From Sphingobacteriales bacterium 16-39-50 (GTDB lineage Bacteria; Bacteroidota; Bacteroidia; Sphingobacteriales; Sphingobacteriaceae), in the NCBI GenBank assembly GCA_002257025.1, contig NCHA01000005.1, positions 248,001-312,000 on the forward strand: a stretch of DNA of 64,000 nucleotides, given 5' to 3'. Under the pieces are notes generated by a model. It was not told the origin of the DNA. It ran no database searches and saw only the letters and a list, made by a program, of their open reading frames with translations. This document shows, in pieces, positions 44,193 through 54,700 of this stretch. How positions within the stretch are numbered: position 1 is the first letter of the stretch; each line of letters begins with the position of its first letter. Made by a program: the position numbers and the translations under genes.

Positions 44193-44378
44193 GAGAATAA
44201 TGTTCGTTAAATATTTAAACAAGATCCAGTGCAATAAAACTGCCAGAATCCAGATTGATTGGTAACAACAAGGATTTTGTTTGGCTTGATGGAATATTCT
44301 TAGTAAATGTTATTTTTAAGCTGCAACATTTATGTGGAAGAGTTGAATTATTTCAAGAAAATGAATTTTAATAACACG

Positions 44379-44416
44379 AGATTGTCACGTCGTCGTACCT
44401 CCTCCTCACAAGGACA
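44379..44416. repeat. Degenerate copy of a dispersed GTCATTGCGAGG-type repeat
   Basis: On the minus strand the segment reads TGTCCTTGTGAGGAGGAG followed by GTACGACGACGTGACAATCT. This recalls the widespread Bacteroidota intergenic repeat that reads CATTGCGAGGAGG...ACGAAGCAATCT. Several bases differ, so it is a decayed copy or a chance likeness. It lies in the 246-bp gap between the lipoprotein and SprT-like genes, which otherwise holds nothing clear. Confidence 0.3.
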
Positions 44417-44480
44417 CAAAATTGGAAATTCAGAAGAGATTCCTGCTTTTAGCTTTCAGCATTACCCTTTCAGCTTCCTT

Positions 44481-45098
44481 TTAAGCTTTCTGCTCAACAA
44501 CCGTCACCTCAGATAGCGCGTTAAACAAATACACAGCACCGGTTTTAATTTCAACGCAACGGTAGCGTTTTCTGACCAGAGCTTCTTTTCTGAACACACG
44601 TCCATCAGGCAATGAGAACAGAGTTTTCAGCGGAAGTTTTTCTACGCAAACAATGTGGTCAGGCTTACTGTCGTATTGTTTGAGGACACGATAAAGTTTG
44701 AGATCTACACAACTGGAAGCGGCCGGGTTTTCGAGATAATTCTGGATGGCATGGTTAATATCAGGCGGAAAGATTGATTGCTCAAAAAAGGGCTTCATCA
44801 TCCGTTTAAAATTATTTTTCCATTCTTGACCGTGGGGTTTTGCTTTACGCTTGTATTCATTCCAGGTCAATAAATGCGCGAACTCATGCACTGTGGTAAT
44901 CAGGAAGGCATAGGGATTGAGATCATAATTAACTGAAATCCGATGGCCGACATTTTTAAAAGGGTGGCGATAGTCGCCGTGCTTGGTACTTCGGTTTCTG
45001 GAGACTTTGAACTCACATTCAAAATAATCTATCCAGCGCGCGATAACAGGTGCAGCGCCCGGCGGCAGATAATTTTTCAGTACAGTAATCTTATCCAA
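44481..45098 (-). CDS. SprT-like zinc metallopeptidase-domain protein
   Basis: About 205 residues. The metallopeptidase motif HEFAH (in TTVHEFAHLLTWN) with PHGQEW downstream matches the SprT/Spartan-like domain. The C-terminal part (FSLPDGRVFRKEALVRKRYRC) resembles the small beta-domain that follows it. The open frame extends back to 45227 inside feoB, but that part is unlike SprT proteins. A TTG at 45098, 2 bp after the feoB stop, gives the expected N-terminus (LDKITVLKNYLPPGAAPVI). Its cellular role in Bacteroidota is not known. It may be co-transcribed with feoAB. Confidence 0.8.
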   Translation of the reverse strand: MDKITVLKNYLPPGAAPVIARWIDYFECEFKVSRNRSTKHGDYRHPFKNVGHRISVNYDLNPYAFLITTVHEFAHLLTWNEYKRKAKPHGQEWKNNFKRMMKPFFEQSIFPPDINHAIQNYLENPAASSCVDLKLYRVLKQYDSKPDHIVCVEKLPLKTLFSLPDGRVFRKEALVRKRYRCVEIKTGAVYLFNALSEVTVVEQKA

Positions 45099-45100
45099 TT

Positions 45101-47215
45101 TTATTTCAGAAGCTGGTATACTAACAGACTTGCAAGATAAGCCAAAGTGGTCATGTACACAATTTGAATTAGAGGCCATCTCCATCCCTTGGTTTCGCGG
45201 TAAACCACGGCAATAGTACTGATACATTGCATTGAGAACGCGTAGAACATCATCAGCGAAAAGGCCACAGCGGTAGTAAATACAGGTAATCCGGTTTCCG
45301 GATTATGGGCAGAAGCCATTTTCTCACGTACAGATTCCAGATGGGAATCATCACCTTCCACACTATAAATAGTTGCCATCGTACCTACAAATACTTCACG
45401 TGCAGCAAAGGAAGTAATCAATGCAATACCAATCTTCCAGTCAAAGCCCAGCGGCCTAATCACCGGCTCAATAGATTTACCCAAAATTCCAGCATAGGAG
45501 TTCTCAAGTTTTTCGGAAGCAATAAGGCGATCAATTTCTGCAGGTGGAAGTTGTTTTCTTATTGAAACTTCGTTGTATTTGCTATCGATTTTATCAAATC
45601 GATCTGATGGTCCGTAAGATGAAAGCACCCATAAAATAATGGATACTGCAATAATGACTTTTCCGGCTTCAATTACGAAGGCCTTTACACTGCGATACAT
45701 AGTCAAAAGCACATTATTCCATCGTGGCATTCGATAAACCGGAAGCTCCATAATGAAGTATCCGCGTTCGCGTGCACGAATCATGTGCTTCATTACCCAG
45801 GCGACTAAAATTGCGCTCACAATACTTAGAAGATACAATGACATCAATGCCAGTCCCTGCATATTAATAAAACCCCAGACCTTCTCATCAGGTACCACCA
45901 GTGAGATCAATAAGGTATAAACCGGCAGACGTGCAGAACAGGCAATCAGCGGAGTAACCATGATCGTAATCATCCGGTCTTTCCAGCTTTCAATATTCCG
46001 GGCACTCATGATCGAAGGAACGGCACAGGCAAATCCACCGATCAATGGAACGATAGATTTACCACTCAAACCTACTTTACGCATGATTCTATCCATCATG
46101 AAAGTAACTCTCGACATATATCCTGTATCCTCCAAAACTGATATACACGCGAATAAAATTGCGATTTGAGGAATAAAAATTACAACCCCGCTTAATCCGG
46201 CGAGTACTCCATTCACCAGCAGGTCGGTTAATACTCCGGGAGGCAGAATCTTCAGACTTACTTCTGTTAACCAAAGGAACAAATCCTCTATCAATGACAT
46301 CGGATACTCAGACCAGGAAAATATGGCCTGGAATATCATAAAAAGTATGGCAAAAAAAATGACGAAACCAAAAATCTGATGGGTAAGAATCTTATCGATC
46401 CGGTTACTCATTGTTTCCTGTTTAGGATCAGAATGAACTTTCACGGTATCAAAAAGCACATCATTGATGAAATTATACCTGGCAATAGTCTCGGTGGCTT
46501 GTGCTTTTTGTGAATGGAAGTCGAATTCCCTATTGAGCCCGGCTACCTTCTGCTTCTCCTTTTCGGATAGAAAAGCCAGGTTTTCATACTGATGAGCGAT
46601 CTGCAATGCAGTATAAGGCTTATCAATCTTCAGTTCATCCTGAATCGCTTTAATCAGCCCGGGTGCGATGCTTTCAACCTCAATGGAAGGTAATTGAAGA
46701 GGAATAGAACTATTGTTCAGTATGGCCTGCTTAAGACGTTCAATTCCCTCTTGTTTGCGTGCAGATACTGGAATTACCTGAACCCCTAGCTTTAGCGCCA
46801 GCTCATCCACAGAAATTTCAATTCCTGAGCGGGCAGCCAGATCCATCATATTCAGAGCGATTATGATAGGAATATTCAGATCTGCGATTTGAGAAAAAAG
46901 CAGTAAATTTCTTTTAAGATTTGAGGCGTCTGCAACAAAAATAATCAGGTCGGGAAAGTCTGCTCCTGATCCATCACTAAGTGCATCAAGTACAATACGC
47001 TCATCCCTGCTTTTGGGATAAAAACTGTAGGTACCGGGAAGATCTGTGATTTGAGCAGTATGCTGATTGGGGAGTTTACAATATCCAGTCTTTTTCTCAA
47101 CAGTTACTCCCGGGAAATTACCGATCTTTTGGTTTAAACCAGTTAGAACATTAAAAAGTGTAGATTTTCCGGAATTGGGGTTGCCAACTAATGCAATTTT
47201 TAAATCGCCGTTCAC
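45101..47215 (-). CDS. feoB: Ferrous iron transporter FeoB
   Basis: 704 residues, GTP start codon region GTG at 47215. The N-terminal G-domain shows G1 GNPNSGKS (about 11-18), G3 DLPGTYS and G4 NMMD (about 121-124). The membrane part carries the two Gate regions, with ACAVPSIMSARNI and ARLPVYTLLI in the first. It imports Fe(II) across the inner membrane under low-oxygen or iron-poor conditions. feoA lies 7 bp upstream. An iron-box-like palindrome precedes feoA, so the pair is probably iron-repressed. Confidence 0.97.
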   Translation of the reverse strand: MNGDLKIALVGNPNSGKSTLFNVLTGLNQKIGNFPGVTVEKKTGYCKLPNQHTAQITDLPGTYSFYPKSRDERIVLDALSDGSGADFPDLIIFVADASNLKRNLLLFSQIADLNIPIIIALNMMDLAARSGIEISVDELALKLGVQVIPVSARKQEGIERLKQAILNNSSIPLQLPSIEVESIAPGLIKAIQDELKIDKPYTALQIAHQYENLAFLSEKEKQKVAGLNREFDFHSQKAQATETIARYNFINDVLFDTVKVHSDPKQETMSNRIDKILTHQIFGFVIFFAILFMIFQAIFSWSEYPMSLIEDLFLWLTEVSLKILPPGVLTDLLVNGVLAGLSGVVIFIPQIAILFACISVLEDTGYMSRVTFMMDRIMRKVGLSGKSIVPLIGGFACAVPSIMSARNIESWKDRMITIMVTPLIACSARLPVYTLLISLVVPDEKVWGFINMQGLALMSLYLLSIVSAILVAWVMKHMIRARERGYFIMELPVYRMPRWNNVLLTMYRSVKAFVIEAGKVIIAVSIILWVLSSYGPSDRFDKIDSKYNEVSIRKQLPPAEIDRLIASEKLENSYAGILGKSIEPVIRPLGFDWKIGIALITSFAAREVFVGTMATIYSVEGDDSHLESVREKMASAHNPETGLPVFTTAVAFSLMMFYAFSMQCISTIAVVYRETKGWRWPLIQIVYMTTLAYLASLLVYQLLK

Positions 47216-47222
47216 CTGGAGA

Positions 47223-47438
47223 TTATTGCATGATGATGGTTGAAGCTTCCTTTTTTCTCAAAGTAAGCTGATAACCTGAAACCGTAATAGCCATAGGATC
47301 CCCTAGTGGAGCTAAACGTTCAACAACAATAGATTCACCCGGCAAACAACCCATTTCCATCAACTTTACAGACATTTCAAGATCAGTAAATTCCTTGATA
47401 ATTCCGGTTTGCCCTGGTATTAATTGTGAAAGCTTCAT
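47223..47438 (-). CDS. feoA: Ferrous iron transport accessory protein FeoA
   Basis: 71 residues from the ATG at 47438 (MKLSQLIPGQTG), typical of FeoA, an SH3-like domain that modulates FeoB. The frame continues upstream to 47489, but that stretch lies within a palindromic site and does not resemble FeoA. Landmarks are LMEMGCLPGESIVVERLAPLG and YQLTLRKKEASTI. It overlaps no gene and is 7 bp from feoB, so translation is probably coupled. Confidence 0.93.
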   Translation of the reverse strand: MKLSQLIPGQTGIIKEFTDLEMSVKLMEMGCLPGESIVVERLAPLGDPMAITVSGYQLTLRKKEASTIIMQ

Positions 47439-47469
47439 ATCCCTGTTTAAATCTGAATCAAAAATAATG

Positions 47470-47494
47470 CTTATTTGAATTAATTCCAAATAAG
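47470..47494. promoter_or_regulatory. Palindromic metal-regulator box candidate upstream of feoAB
   Basis: CTTATTTG (47470-47477) and CAAATAAG (47487-47494) form an 8-bp inverted repeat around AATTAATTC. It is 32 bp before the feoA ATG, a usual place for an operator. An AT-rich dyad of this size is what Fur- or DtxR-type repressors bind. The particular regulator is not identifiable here. Confidence 0.5.
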
Positions 47495-47522
47495 AAAATT
47501 GATTTTACAAAATAATTAGAAA

Positions 47523-47657
47523 TTATGGTTGAAGAGAAATTCCTGCCGGAGCAGGAGCCCGATAGAATTTTGGACATTTACAGCCTTTCTTAAATATACT
47601 GCATGAACTCAGGCTCAGGAAAACCAGCAGGAAGGTGATTTTAAAGCAGTTTTTCAT
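47523..47657 (-). CDS. Very small lipoprotein (44 residues)
   Basis: Starting at the ATG at 47657, the product MKNCFKITFLLVFLSLSSC has a complete lipoprotein signal (Cys19). It is followed by a short Cys/Lys-rich tail, SIFKKGCKCPKFYRAPAPAG. It overlaps the end of the vanZ-like gene by 17 bp. Small lipoproteins with a CPKF tail of this kind occur in Bacteroidota, but no function is known. Its position between vanZ and feoA and the convincing signal support a real gene despite the size. Confidence 0.6.
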   Translation of the reverse strand: MKNCFKITFLLVFLSLSSCSIFKKGCKCPKFYRAPAPAGISLQP

Positions 47658-48042
47658 TGAATCGAACTCTATGTAAAAAAATATAGCTAAAGATTCCCAT
47701 TCCAACTCCGGTCATATCCGCAAATAAGTCCCACCATTCGGCAGAACGATAAGTGAAAACCTCAAGTTGAAGGATCTCAATCCCGGCACCTAAAAACAGT
47801 GTGATACCAAGAATTTTCAGAATCGTCAGTGGGCGATAGGTATAACTCGCCTGCTGTCTGATTTTTCCATAAAATAAAAACACTGTCAGAACGAAGAAAA
47901 AGCCTGTATGGGCCAATTTATCGAAGCCCTCAAAAAAGGTAAAACCAACCTTACTAGTATCAGTTGGGGGCATCTCACAGAGTATAACCACAAAGATGGC
48001 CCAAAGAATTGATAGATACTGATATCGTAAGGATTTTAACAT
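47641..48042 (-). CDS. VanZ-family membrane protein
   Basis: 133 residues with about four membrane helices: YLSILWAIFVVILCEMP, AHTGFFFVLTVFLFYG, TILKILGITLFLGAGIEILQ and DMTGVGMGIFSYIFL. FDKLAHTGFF and EWWDLFADMTGVGMG are VanZ-like signatures. VanZ relatives alter glycopeptide susceptibility in some bacteria, but most members have no assigned role. The start overlaps the gcvH stop by one base, so the two are translationally coupled, as commonly seen in Bacteroidota. Confidence 0.85.
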   Translation of the reverse strand: MLKSLRYQYLSILWAIFVVILCEMPPTDTSKVGFTFFEGFDKLAHTGFFFVLTVFLFYGKIRQQASYTYRPLTILKILGITLFLGAGIEILQLEVFTYRSAEWWDLFADMTGVGMGIFSYIFLHRVRFNEKLL

Positions 48043-48422
48043 TAAACCCCTATCTGTGTTTTATAATCTCCGGCTGATAATAATTCTTCAACCTGGGCTG
48101 TATCTTTCAACTCGATCTTAACCATCCAGCCGTCTCCATAAGGATCACTGTTAACCAGTTCAGGCTTTGCATCCAGTTTCTTATTGATTTCAAGAACCCT
48201 GCCAGTTAGTGGCATGAACAGATCTGAAACTGTTTTTACAGCCTCGACCGTTCCAAATACATCTTCACGGGCTACTTCTTTTCCAAGGGTATTGATATCG
48301 ACGTAAACGATATCGCCCAATTCATGCTGTGCAAATTCAGTAATACCAACATAAGCATGATTACCTTCAACGCGTACCCATTCGTGATCTTTAGTGTATT
48401 TTAATTCTGCAGGAAAATTCAT
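48042..48422 (-). CDS. gcvH: Glycine cleavage system H protein
   Basis: 126 residues, the usual length. The lipoyl-lysine is Lys63 in VEAVKTVSD. Other conserved parts are [12 protein letters not shown] at the start, [11 protein letters not shown] and [15 protein letters not shown] near the C-terminus. The protein carries the aminomethyl group between the P, T and L proteins of the glycine cleavage complex. No gcvP or gcvT lies nearby, as is usual in this phylum. A promoter candidate is at 48447-48477. Confidence 0.96.
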   Translation of the reverse strand: MNFPAELKYTKDHEWVRVEGNHAYVGITEFAQHELGDIVYVDINTLGKEVAREDVFGTVEAVKTVSDLFMPLTGRVLEINKKLDAKPELVNSDPYGDGWMVKIELKDTAQVEELLSAGDYKTQIGV

Positions 48423-48446
48423 TGTGTTTTGGTTTTAGTTTTTTTT

Positions 48447-48477
48447 CAAAAATACTCTAAGAATTGCAGACTTGCAA
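48447..48477 (-). promoter_or_regulatory. Candidate Bacteroidota-type promoter of gcvH
   Basis: On the minus strand TATTTTTG (complement of CAAAAATA, 48447-48454) fits the -7 consensus TAnnTTTG. TTG (complement of CAA at 48475-48477) lies 20 bp upstream, in the place of the -33 TTTG. The start codon is about 25 bp beyond the -7 box. The -33 part overlaps a hairpin. Confidence 0.4.
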
Positions 48478-48481
48478 TTCT
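48460..48481 (-). terminator. Stem-loop after sprA / before gcvH
   Basis: AGAATTGCA and TGCAATTCT form a perfect 9-bp stem with a 4-nt loop, and outer CTCTAA/TTAGAG can extend it. On the minus strand it is followed by TATTTTTG. It may end the sprA transcript, although its low GC content makes it weak, and it shares bases with the gcvH promoter candidate. Confidence 0.4.
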
Positions 48482-48561
48482 AAATTTAGAGGTATTTGAG
48501 TTTATATATGCTGAGGAATGCGCAATGTTATGATTTAAGAGTCTACTCGGGTTTGCGGGTT

Positions 48562-48721
48562 CCGCCATTTCGAACACAACGGCAGTATTTTCCTTCTTAA
48601 GGTTGGAATTCGCGTTGTGGAGAAATCTGTTGATGGTGAGCTTGCTTTTGACCAAGGGATTTCTCTTCGCGTTTAAACTATTTTTTAAGACAACAATTGA
48701 GGTTGCTCATCGAAATGACGG
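48562..48721. repeat. 160-bp nested palindromic dispersed-repeat element
   Basis: The outer arms CCGCCATTTCGA (48562-48573) and TCGAAATGACGG (48710-48721) are inverted with one mismatch. Inside, CGCG-N5-GAGAAATC (48611-48627) and GATTTCTC-N2-CGCG (48658-48671) form a second inverted pair. GTCATTTCGA...GAGAAATC patterns are familiar from dispersed intergenic repeats in many Bacteroidota. It occupies most of the 336-bp gap between sprA and gcvH. The remainder holds only the hairpin and promoter candidates; an open frame at 48446-48655 is not credible. Confidence 0.5.
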
Positions 48722-48758
48722 TGCATTACACATACCCTAGCATAGCCAAAAAAACCTA

Positions 48759-51700
48759 TCAAAGATTAAACCTCAAATTAACACCAAAATTGCTGAACGA
48801 AGTATTAAATGTTTGTGAGGTATATGGTTTGGTGATATTGCCATCATAGAATAATCTCATCGTAAAGCGCTGGTTTAACACATAATCAACGGATGGCCGG
48901 GCGGTAATATTTTTCGCTCCTGATGAAACCTCTGCGTCTTCAACATCTGCCCGGTAGATCACCAGCTTACGGTCAGTTAAGGCAAAGTCCATTTTAAAAT
49001 TCATGTCATTATCAAGTTTCAATGACTTGAATAATCCAAAAGGAAAACGGAATTTTGTGGTACGGTAACCTAAGCCAAAAACTGCTCCGTCCTCTTTCTG
49101 TTGTGCCAGCTGACTGTTCGACAAACTAAAACTCAGGGCTCTTGATTTGCGATACTCCAGGTTCAGGGTCATATTATTCTTCAACCTGACATCTACCCCA
49201 AATAATGGCAGAAACTGCTCAAACAAGGTGATTTGAGAAAACTGATAAAATGGAAGAAAGTTTCCACTGGCATCTTTCACATTAACTGCACCATTTGATT
49301 CCTGATAACGTACCAGTGAATTAAACCCGTTCACGCTGTAAAGTGAACGGTATGCATGATTAATATCAACAGAAGTAAAAATCTCGTTGAAGAAAGAATA
49401 TTTCGTCAATCCGTTATAGCTGAGCCTCCAATTAGGAATTGGCACTTTGGGGAAGCGATTAAGGGAAATCTTATTTGCATCCTTACCGGTATAGGCCGCC
49501 ATGAAAGAGGCAATCAAAACATCTTGTGAGCTCTTGCCATAACCATCGGCATAGCCTCCTGCTGAACCCGAAGAGTTTGGATTCTGAGCTCCAAGTCGTT
49601 GTGAGATTATCGCTCTGTTCTCCTGAAATTGTTGAAACAGACGAGAAGAATTGTTTAACTTATTCTCCTTACTGAAGGCTGTTTTCATCGAGAAAAAGGA
49701 AATATTAAAGTCCCCGGTAGTAACCGGACTCAAATTTTCGAAGCTATTACTAGAGGGAAGGAATTTGAAATTTGTTGAATAATTAAAACTCTGGCTTTTG
49801 GTGGCGGTCAGTTCAATACGAAGGTCGCGGATAGGCTCAATCAAGCCTCTGAAACTCATATCTTCTTTAATGGTATTAATGTATAGCTGATTCAGCAATG
49901 AATCACGGGTGATCCAGCCATTCTCCAATGATCGGGTCCTGATATCCTGCTGTCCACCAAAAATAAAATCATAACCCGGAGCATTTAAACTAAGATCCTG
50001 CCCAATGAAACCTGTTTTTGGAAGATACCCGGGCAGAAAGGTCCCCTCGGTTTTGGTATATGCCCCGCTGACATTTTTCAGACTGGTGATCAGATTAATC
50101 AGGAAGCCTGCAGCTTTACTTTTATCTGCCTGATTCATACTTCTTACAAACCCAAATTTATTATACAAAGCAACCATACTCAATGTAGGATTGAGCTGTA
50201 CTGTACGTGAATTCTGAATCGTATTCCCCACATTGATCCTTGGGTCATTCATGGTTAATAAAGGTTCTGTCTGCCAGTTAAAACCCGAACCATAACGGGC
50301 TGCCAGTGTAATCCAGTCCAGCCCCGGAATTTTATTGATCGGAACATTATAGGTCAGGTTCATGGTATGACCATAATCTGTGGTCCGGCCCAGTTTCATG
50401 AGGTTTTGCCAGAGCGTATCCCGTTTCAGCCCATTTATTCTACCCTCAGGCTCATCAATAATAGAATAATTGGTTGCATTAAAATCTATCTGCATGGAAC
50501 GGGTCAGGTTCCAGCTGATGCCATAGAGACGCGACATCTGGAAATTTTTATTAAAATTGGTATTGATTGGAAGGAAGTTATTGGGGTCATTATCCCGCAA
50601 AGTATTTTCAGAATATAAGCGATCAACATCTATCCGGAAATTCAGAATTGATGGTAAAAGACTGAAATTAAAGTCCCTGATCAATGAAAGACTCTTCGAT
50701 TTAATCAGCTTCTCGAAAGGAGTAATACTCTTGGCTTGTTTCGAATAATTATACTGCAATCCGGCACGATAGGTTTTCTGAATGGTACTCTCATTGATGA
50801 AATCGCGGTGATTAAACTCATTAAATGCATAGCTGGCACTCAGGTTTTCAATATCCCAAAGGCGTGTTTTACTTTCAGGATTGGTTTTTATTTTGCGTAC
50901 GTCTGTAAAATTAATACTCTTCCTGGCAGTATAATCCTCAGTAATAAACTTCAATGAATCCCGGACTTCTTTTGAAGAGTTCTGGAGGGTGGTTTTAAAC
51001 TCAGTATCCATAATTCTGGGATCATACTGAGGTGAAGCTACCTGTTTTGAGAAGTTCACGTACATGGGTACTTTTAATCCGGTACGTTCAGGGAAGAATT
51101 TGCCAAGTTCCACATTTCCGGAAAGATCAAATAGCATATCATCTTCCCTGTTTCGCTCGCTTACCCTGCGATCTATAGAACCGAAGCCAATTGTACTTTT
51201 GCTACCTGAGATGGTAACATCTGCAAAATCTGCAAGTTTTGCGTTCATCCTGGCGGTTGCGGCCCAGCCTCCTCGTTCATCAAAATCGGTTAACCGCATC
51301 TCATTAAACCAGATTTGGGCTGATTTGTCGAGCCCGTCATCAAGACCCGGACTTGCCAGACTTCGCAATGGATTACGAACCCCAAGCATATAAACACGAA
51401 CCTTACTCAGATCAGGCTGTCCTTTGACGGTGATAATGTTCTGCCCGTCCTGATAAATAAACGGACGATTAATCGGCCATGGTTGTCCGTTAAAAACTGC
51501 CTTGTTTCTAGCGGCTTTTGCTTCCAAAAACAATCTCAGCTCCACATCAATCTTATTCTGGTCAGGCCATATCAGACCAGGGGAACTGGTTCCCGGGCTT
51601 GTGACTTTTAATGGAATTTCATAATCATAATAATTGTCCTGATTATCAGTACCCACCCTTAGAAATGCCCGAAGGTCATTATCCCGTAACTGATCTCCCT

Positions 51701-54700
51701 CTGCGTGAATGAACATCTCCAGGCGCTTATAGGAGCGAAAATCATTCATCGTAGTTCTGAATGCGGCTCGTCCGTATCCATCCCGAAGATTCCGGACGCT
51801 TAATGCCAGTGACTGTTCATTCTGGCGGGATTCACCTCTGAAATTTGTAAAATCTATTTCCCTTGTAATACCCGGAGGAAGAACATAAGGTATCGGGGTA
51901 CGTTTTCCATTCTCCTCTATATTCACCGCACTTACATCAATTATTGAATTGTCGAGGCCGGGATTAATTAGTGAAGGATCAGCAATAACCTTGGACGGGT
52001 TATTCTCGGAATTATACCTCCGCCACTCTCCTCTGACCAATTGCAATTTCGCCAGACGCATTATGGTGGTGTCAGCAAAATCAGTCATGAACATCCTGAT
52101 AAAGCGAATCGATTTGAAATCATTAATATTTCCAACCTTTTGCAAATATTCTGCAATCGGAATTTTGAACTGGATCCACCTGACCGTTTCCTGTGTTCCA
52201 TTAGCCAGTCTTACCGTTGCGGGAACGATGTCTGAAACATAATTAGTTCCTACCGAAAGCAGATCCTGAGGCCGAATAGAGACCTTGTACTGAAAATACT
52301 CATCTGCTTGTGTGGAATTGTTGTCCCTGTTTATATCCTCTCCATCAGGAAAAGATGTTGCAGCGGTATTTTCAATCCCAGTCTGGTCAAGTGATTGCTG
52401 AGCGGTTTTTGAGTTTCCTTCAGGATTATTATACTTCTCATACCGCTTTAGAATACCGGCATTGGCCTGATCCAGATTTGATCCCCTGTAATATTGAAAA
52501 TCATCTGATGCCGGATCACTTTCAATTGAAATTGCAGCCTGAGGATTGATACTGGCCTTTACCTGATTCAAAAAAGAACTGAACTGCTGTCTCTCGTCTG
52601 TGCTACTCAGTCCATCAATACCTATATCCTGAAACTGCCGGGCCGTAGGGTTATTGTCAAATGCCTGAATAACCGGCTGTAGTTTTGGAACCCTTCCCCA
52701 TATGGTGCTTTCTGTCTTTGCAGTATTCCCATCTATTGGTAAGCCATTTTCCATACTTTTCCTTCCATCTTTCAGGATATCTTCGGTAATATTACCCAGG
52801 TTGAAATAGAGATCACCACCTGCACTGGTTGTATTGTAAATGAATGGATCAAGCATCCACATTTCTATGAACTCGATGTTCAATGCCTCAAAGTCGTTCG
52901 TTTCTAATTTTCTGAATATCCCACCCCACCTGCTTCGCGGATTAGTTAGTGTGCCTGAAGAAGTCAGTCCCGAAGTAGTGAAATTATATGGCCCCCTGAT
53001 TGTAGGATAGAAAGCCAGATCGAAGGTTGGGAGAATGATTGCCTGCCCGGTATTGGAATCTTTAAAAGGAAAAACCTCCCGTTCAAAAACCTGACGTACA
53101 TAATGATTTGATAATTCATTCTTATCCCTTCTGATATTATCAGGTGTAAGTGTATTTCCTGTCAGGAAAAATATCGGATCAATATTATAAAAAGCAAGTC
53201 TTGCCCGGTTATAACCGTAGGCCAGATCATTGTTCAGCCTTGATTCAGGGAAATGCTGCGGGGTACCCGATATCTGCCAGGAAATAGCACTTTTTATATC
53301 GATCATGGACCTGCTTGCCTCAAAATCGTCCAGATAACTTGCCCCGTTCCTGCTCCCTGCAAAATTTAATGCTCTTGGATGGCCCGGAACCAGACTGGCA
53401 TACTCCCCATTAAAGGTAATACTGGAAGGCTCCTTGGTATTGATGAATGGAATCTTATCTACCATCCGTGTAAGCCACCTGGATGGGGAATTATAACTTG
53501 CATCTATACCCCAAATTGTATTGGATATGGCTTCTTCCCCAATATTCACTTTCTGAGTGAGCGGTTTTTCCGTCAGGTTCATGAAGGTACCACCGAGATT
53601 CAGTTTATCATTTACACGATAATCAAAACGTGTACCGGTAAGCGAACGCTGCTGTAATCCAAAAAGTTCATTGTTTTCGAGTTTGATTCTTATGGGCTGC
53701 CCTGAGCTCAAAAGAGCCGAATTTAAAATTCTTACCACTCCTATATTATAATCTACCGTAAAGTCGACACCTTCCTGCAATGGCATTGACCCTGCAACTA
53801 CTTGTACTGAACCCGGTGGAACATTGATAGCATTCAGCTGAAATTCTGAACCTCCCTGCGACTGATAGGTACCCCTGATCTGATATCTGTTCAATCTGGC
53901 AAACAGTTGCTGAGCAATTACTTTTGTAGAGTCATAAAGAGGCTGATAAACATATTTATCAATCAGATTACGCTCAGATACCGGATTAAAACTTTTAGCC
54001 AGATCAGAGCCAAAAGGTTCTACCAGAGGGAAGGTAATCCTGCCATTCTGAGGATCGATGGTAATACCCTCCAGAAAATCGAAATAACCATCAGGCTTAC
54101 GGTCGTTCTGCTGATTCAGATTATCCAGATTGGTCATCTGTATCCATAGTTTATTACTGGTATTCTGCCCTTCAGTAATCTGTGGTTTTTCTATGCCGGT
54201 TTCCTCATCAAGCCTGAAAATGTTTAGTTTAAAGTCATTGCGACTAACCTGATATGCCCCAAGAGTATAGATATTCTTCATCATCAAATCCCAGGTCGGC
54301 AGGCTGGTTTTTAAAGTTTCATTCTTTAATAACTTAACATACAGGACTTCCGGGGTGGAATTATTCACCGGAATATCTGTTGAAAACTCCCCTACCTGGT
54401 ATTCAACTCCATTGATTGTATATCGAAAAGCAACCGCAAGCACCTCATCAGCATTTAATTGGGTATTCAGTGAAATATAACCAAGCCGCGGATTTAATAT
54501 ATATTCCTTATCAGTAAGATTCCTCGCAAATGTGAGTTTAGCGAAATTGTCAGTACCACCGCCTGCTGCCTGAAAAAACGAAATCGCATCATTGGAATTG
54601 GTCTGTCTTACCCCCGGCGGGAGAACCTGCAGCAAATTATTTGACTGCTGACCGAAACCAGGACCTGCAAAACCTGAAGGGAACACCGAATAACCCTGAC

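Noticed and set aside
44307..44516. Plus-strand open frame of 69 codons
   Set aside because: Composition is unlike a protein, it overlaps a repeat copy and the end of the SprT-like gene, and every supported gene here is on the other strand.
48446..48655. Open frame of 69 codons on the minus strand between sprA and gcvH
   Set aside because: It runs across the nested palindromic repeat and the gcvH promoter hairpin and has no family resemblance or start signal.
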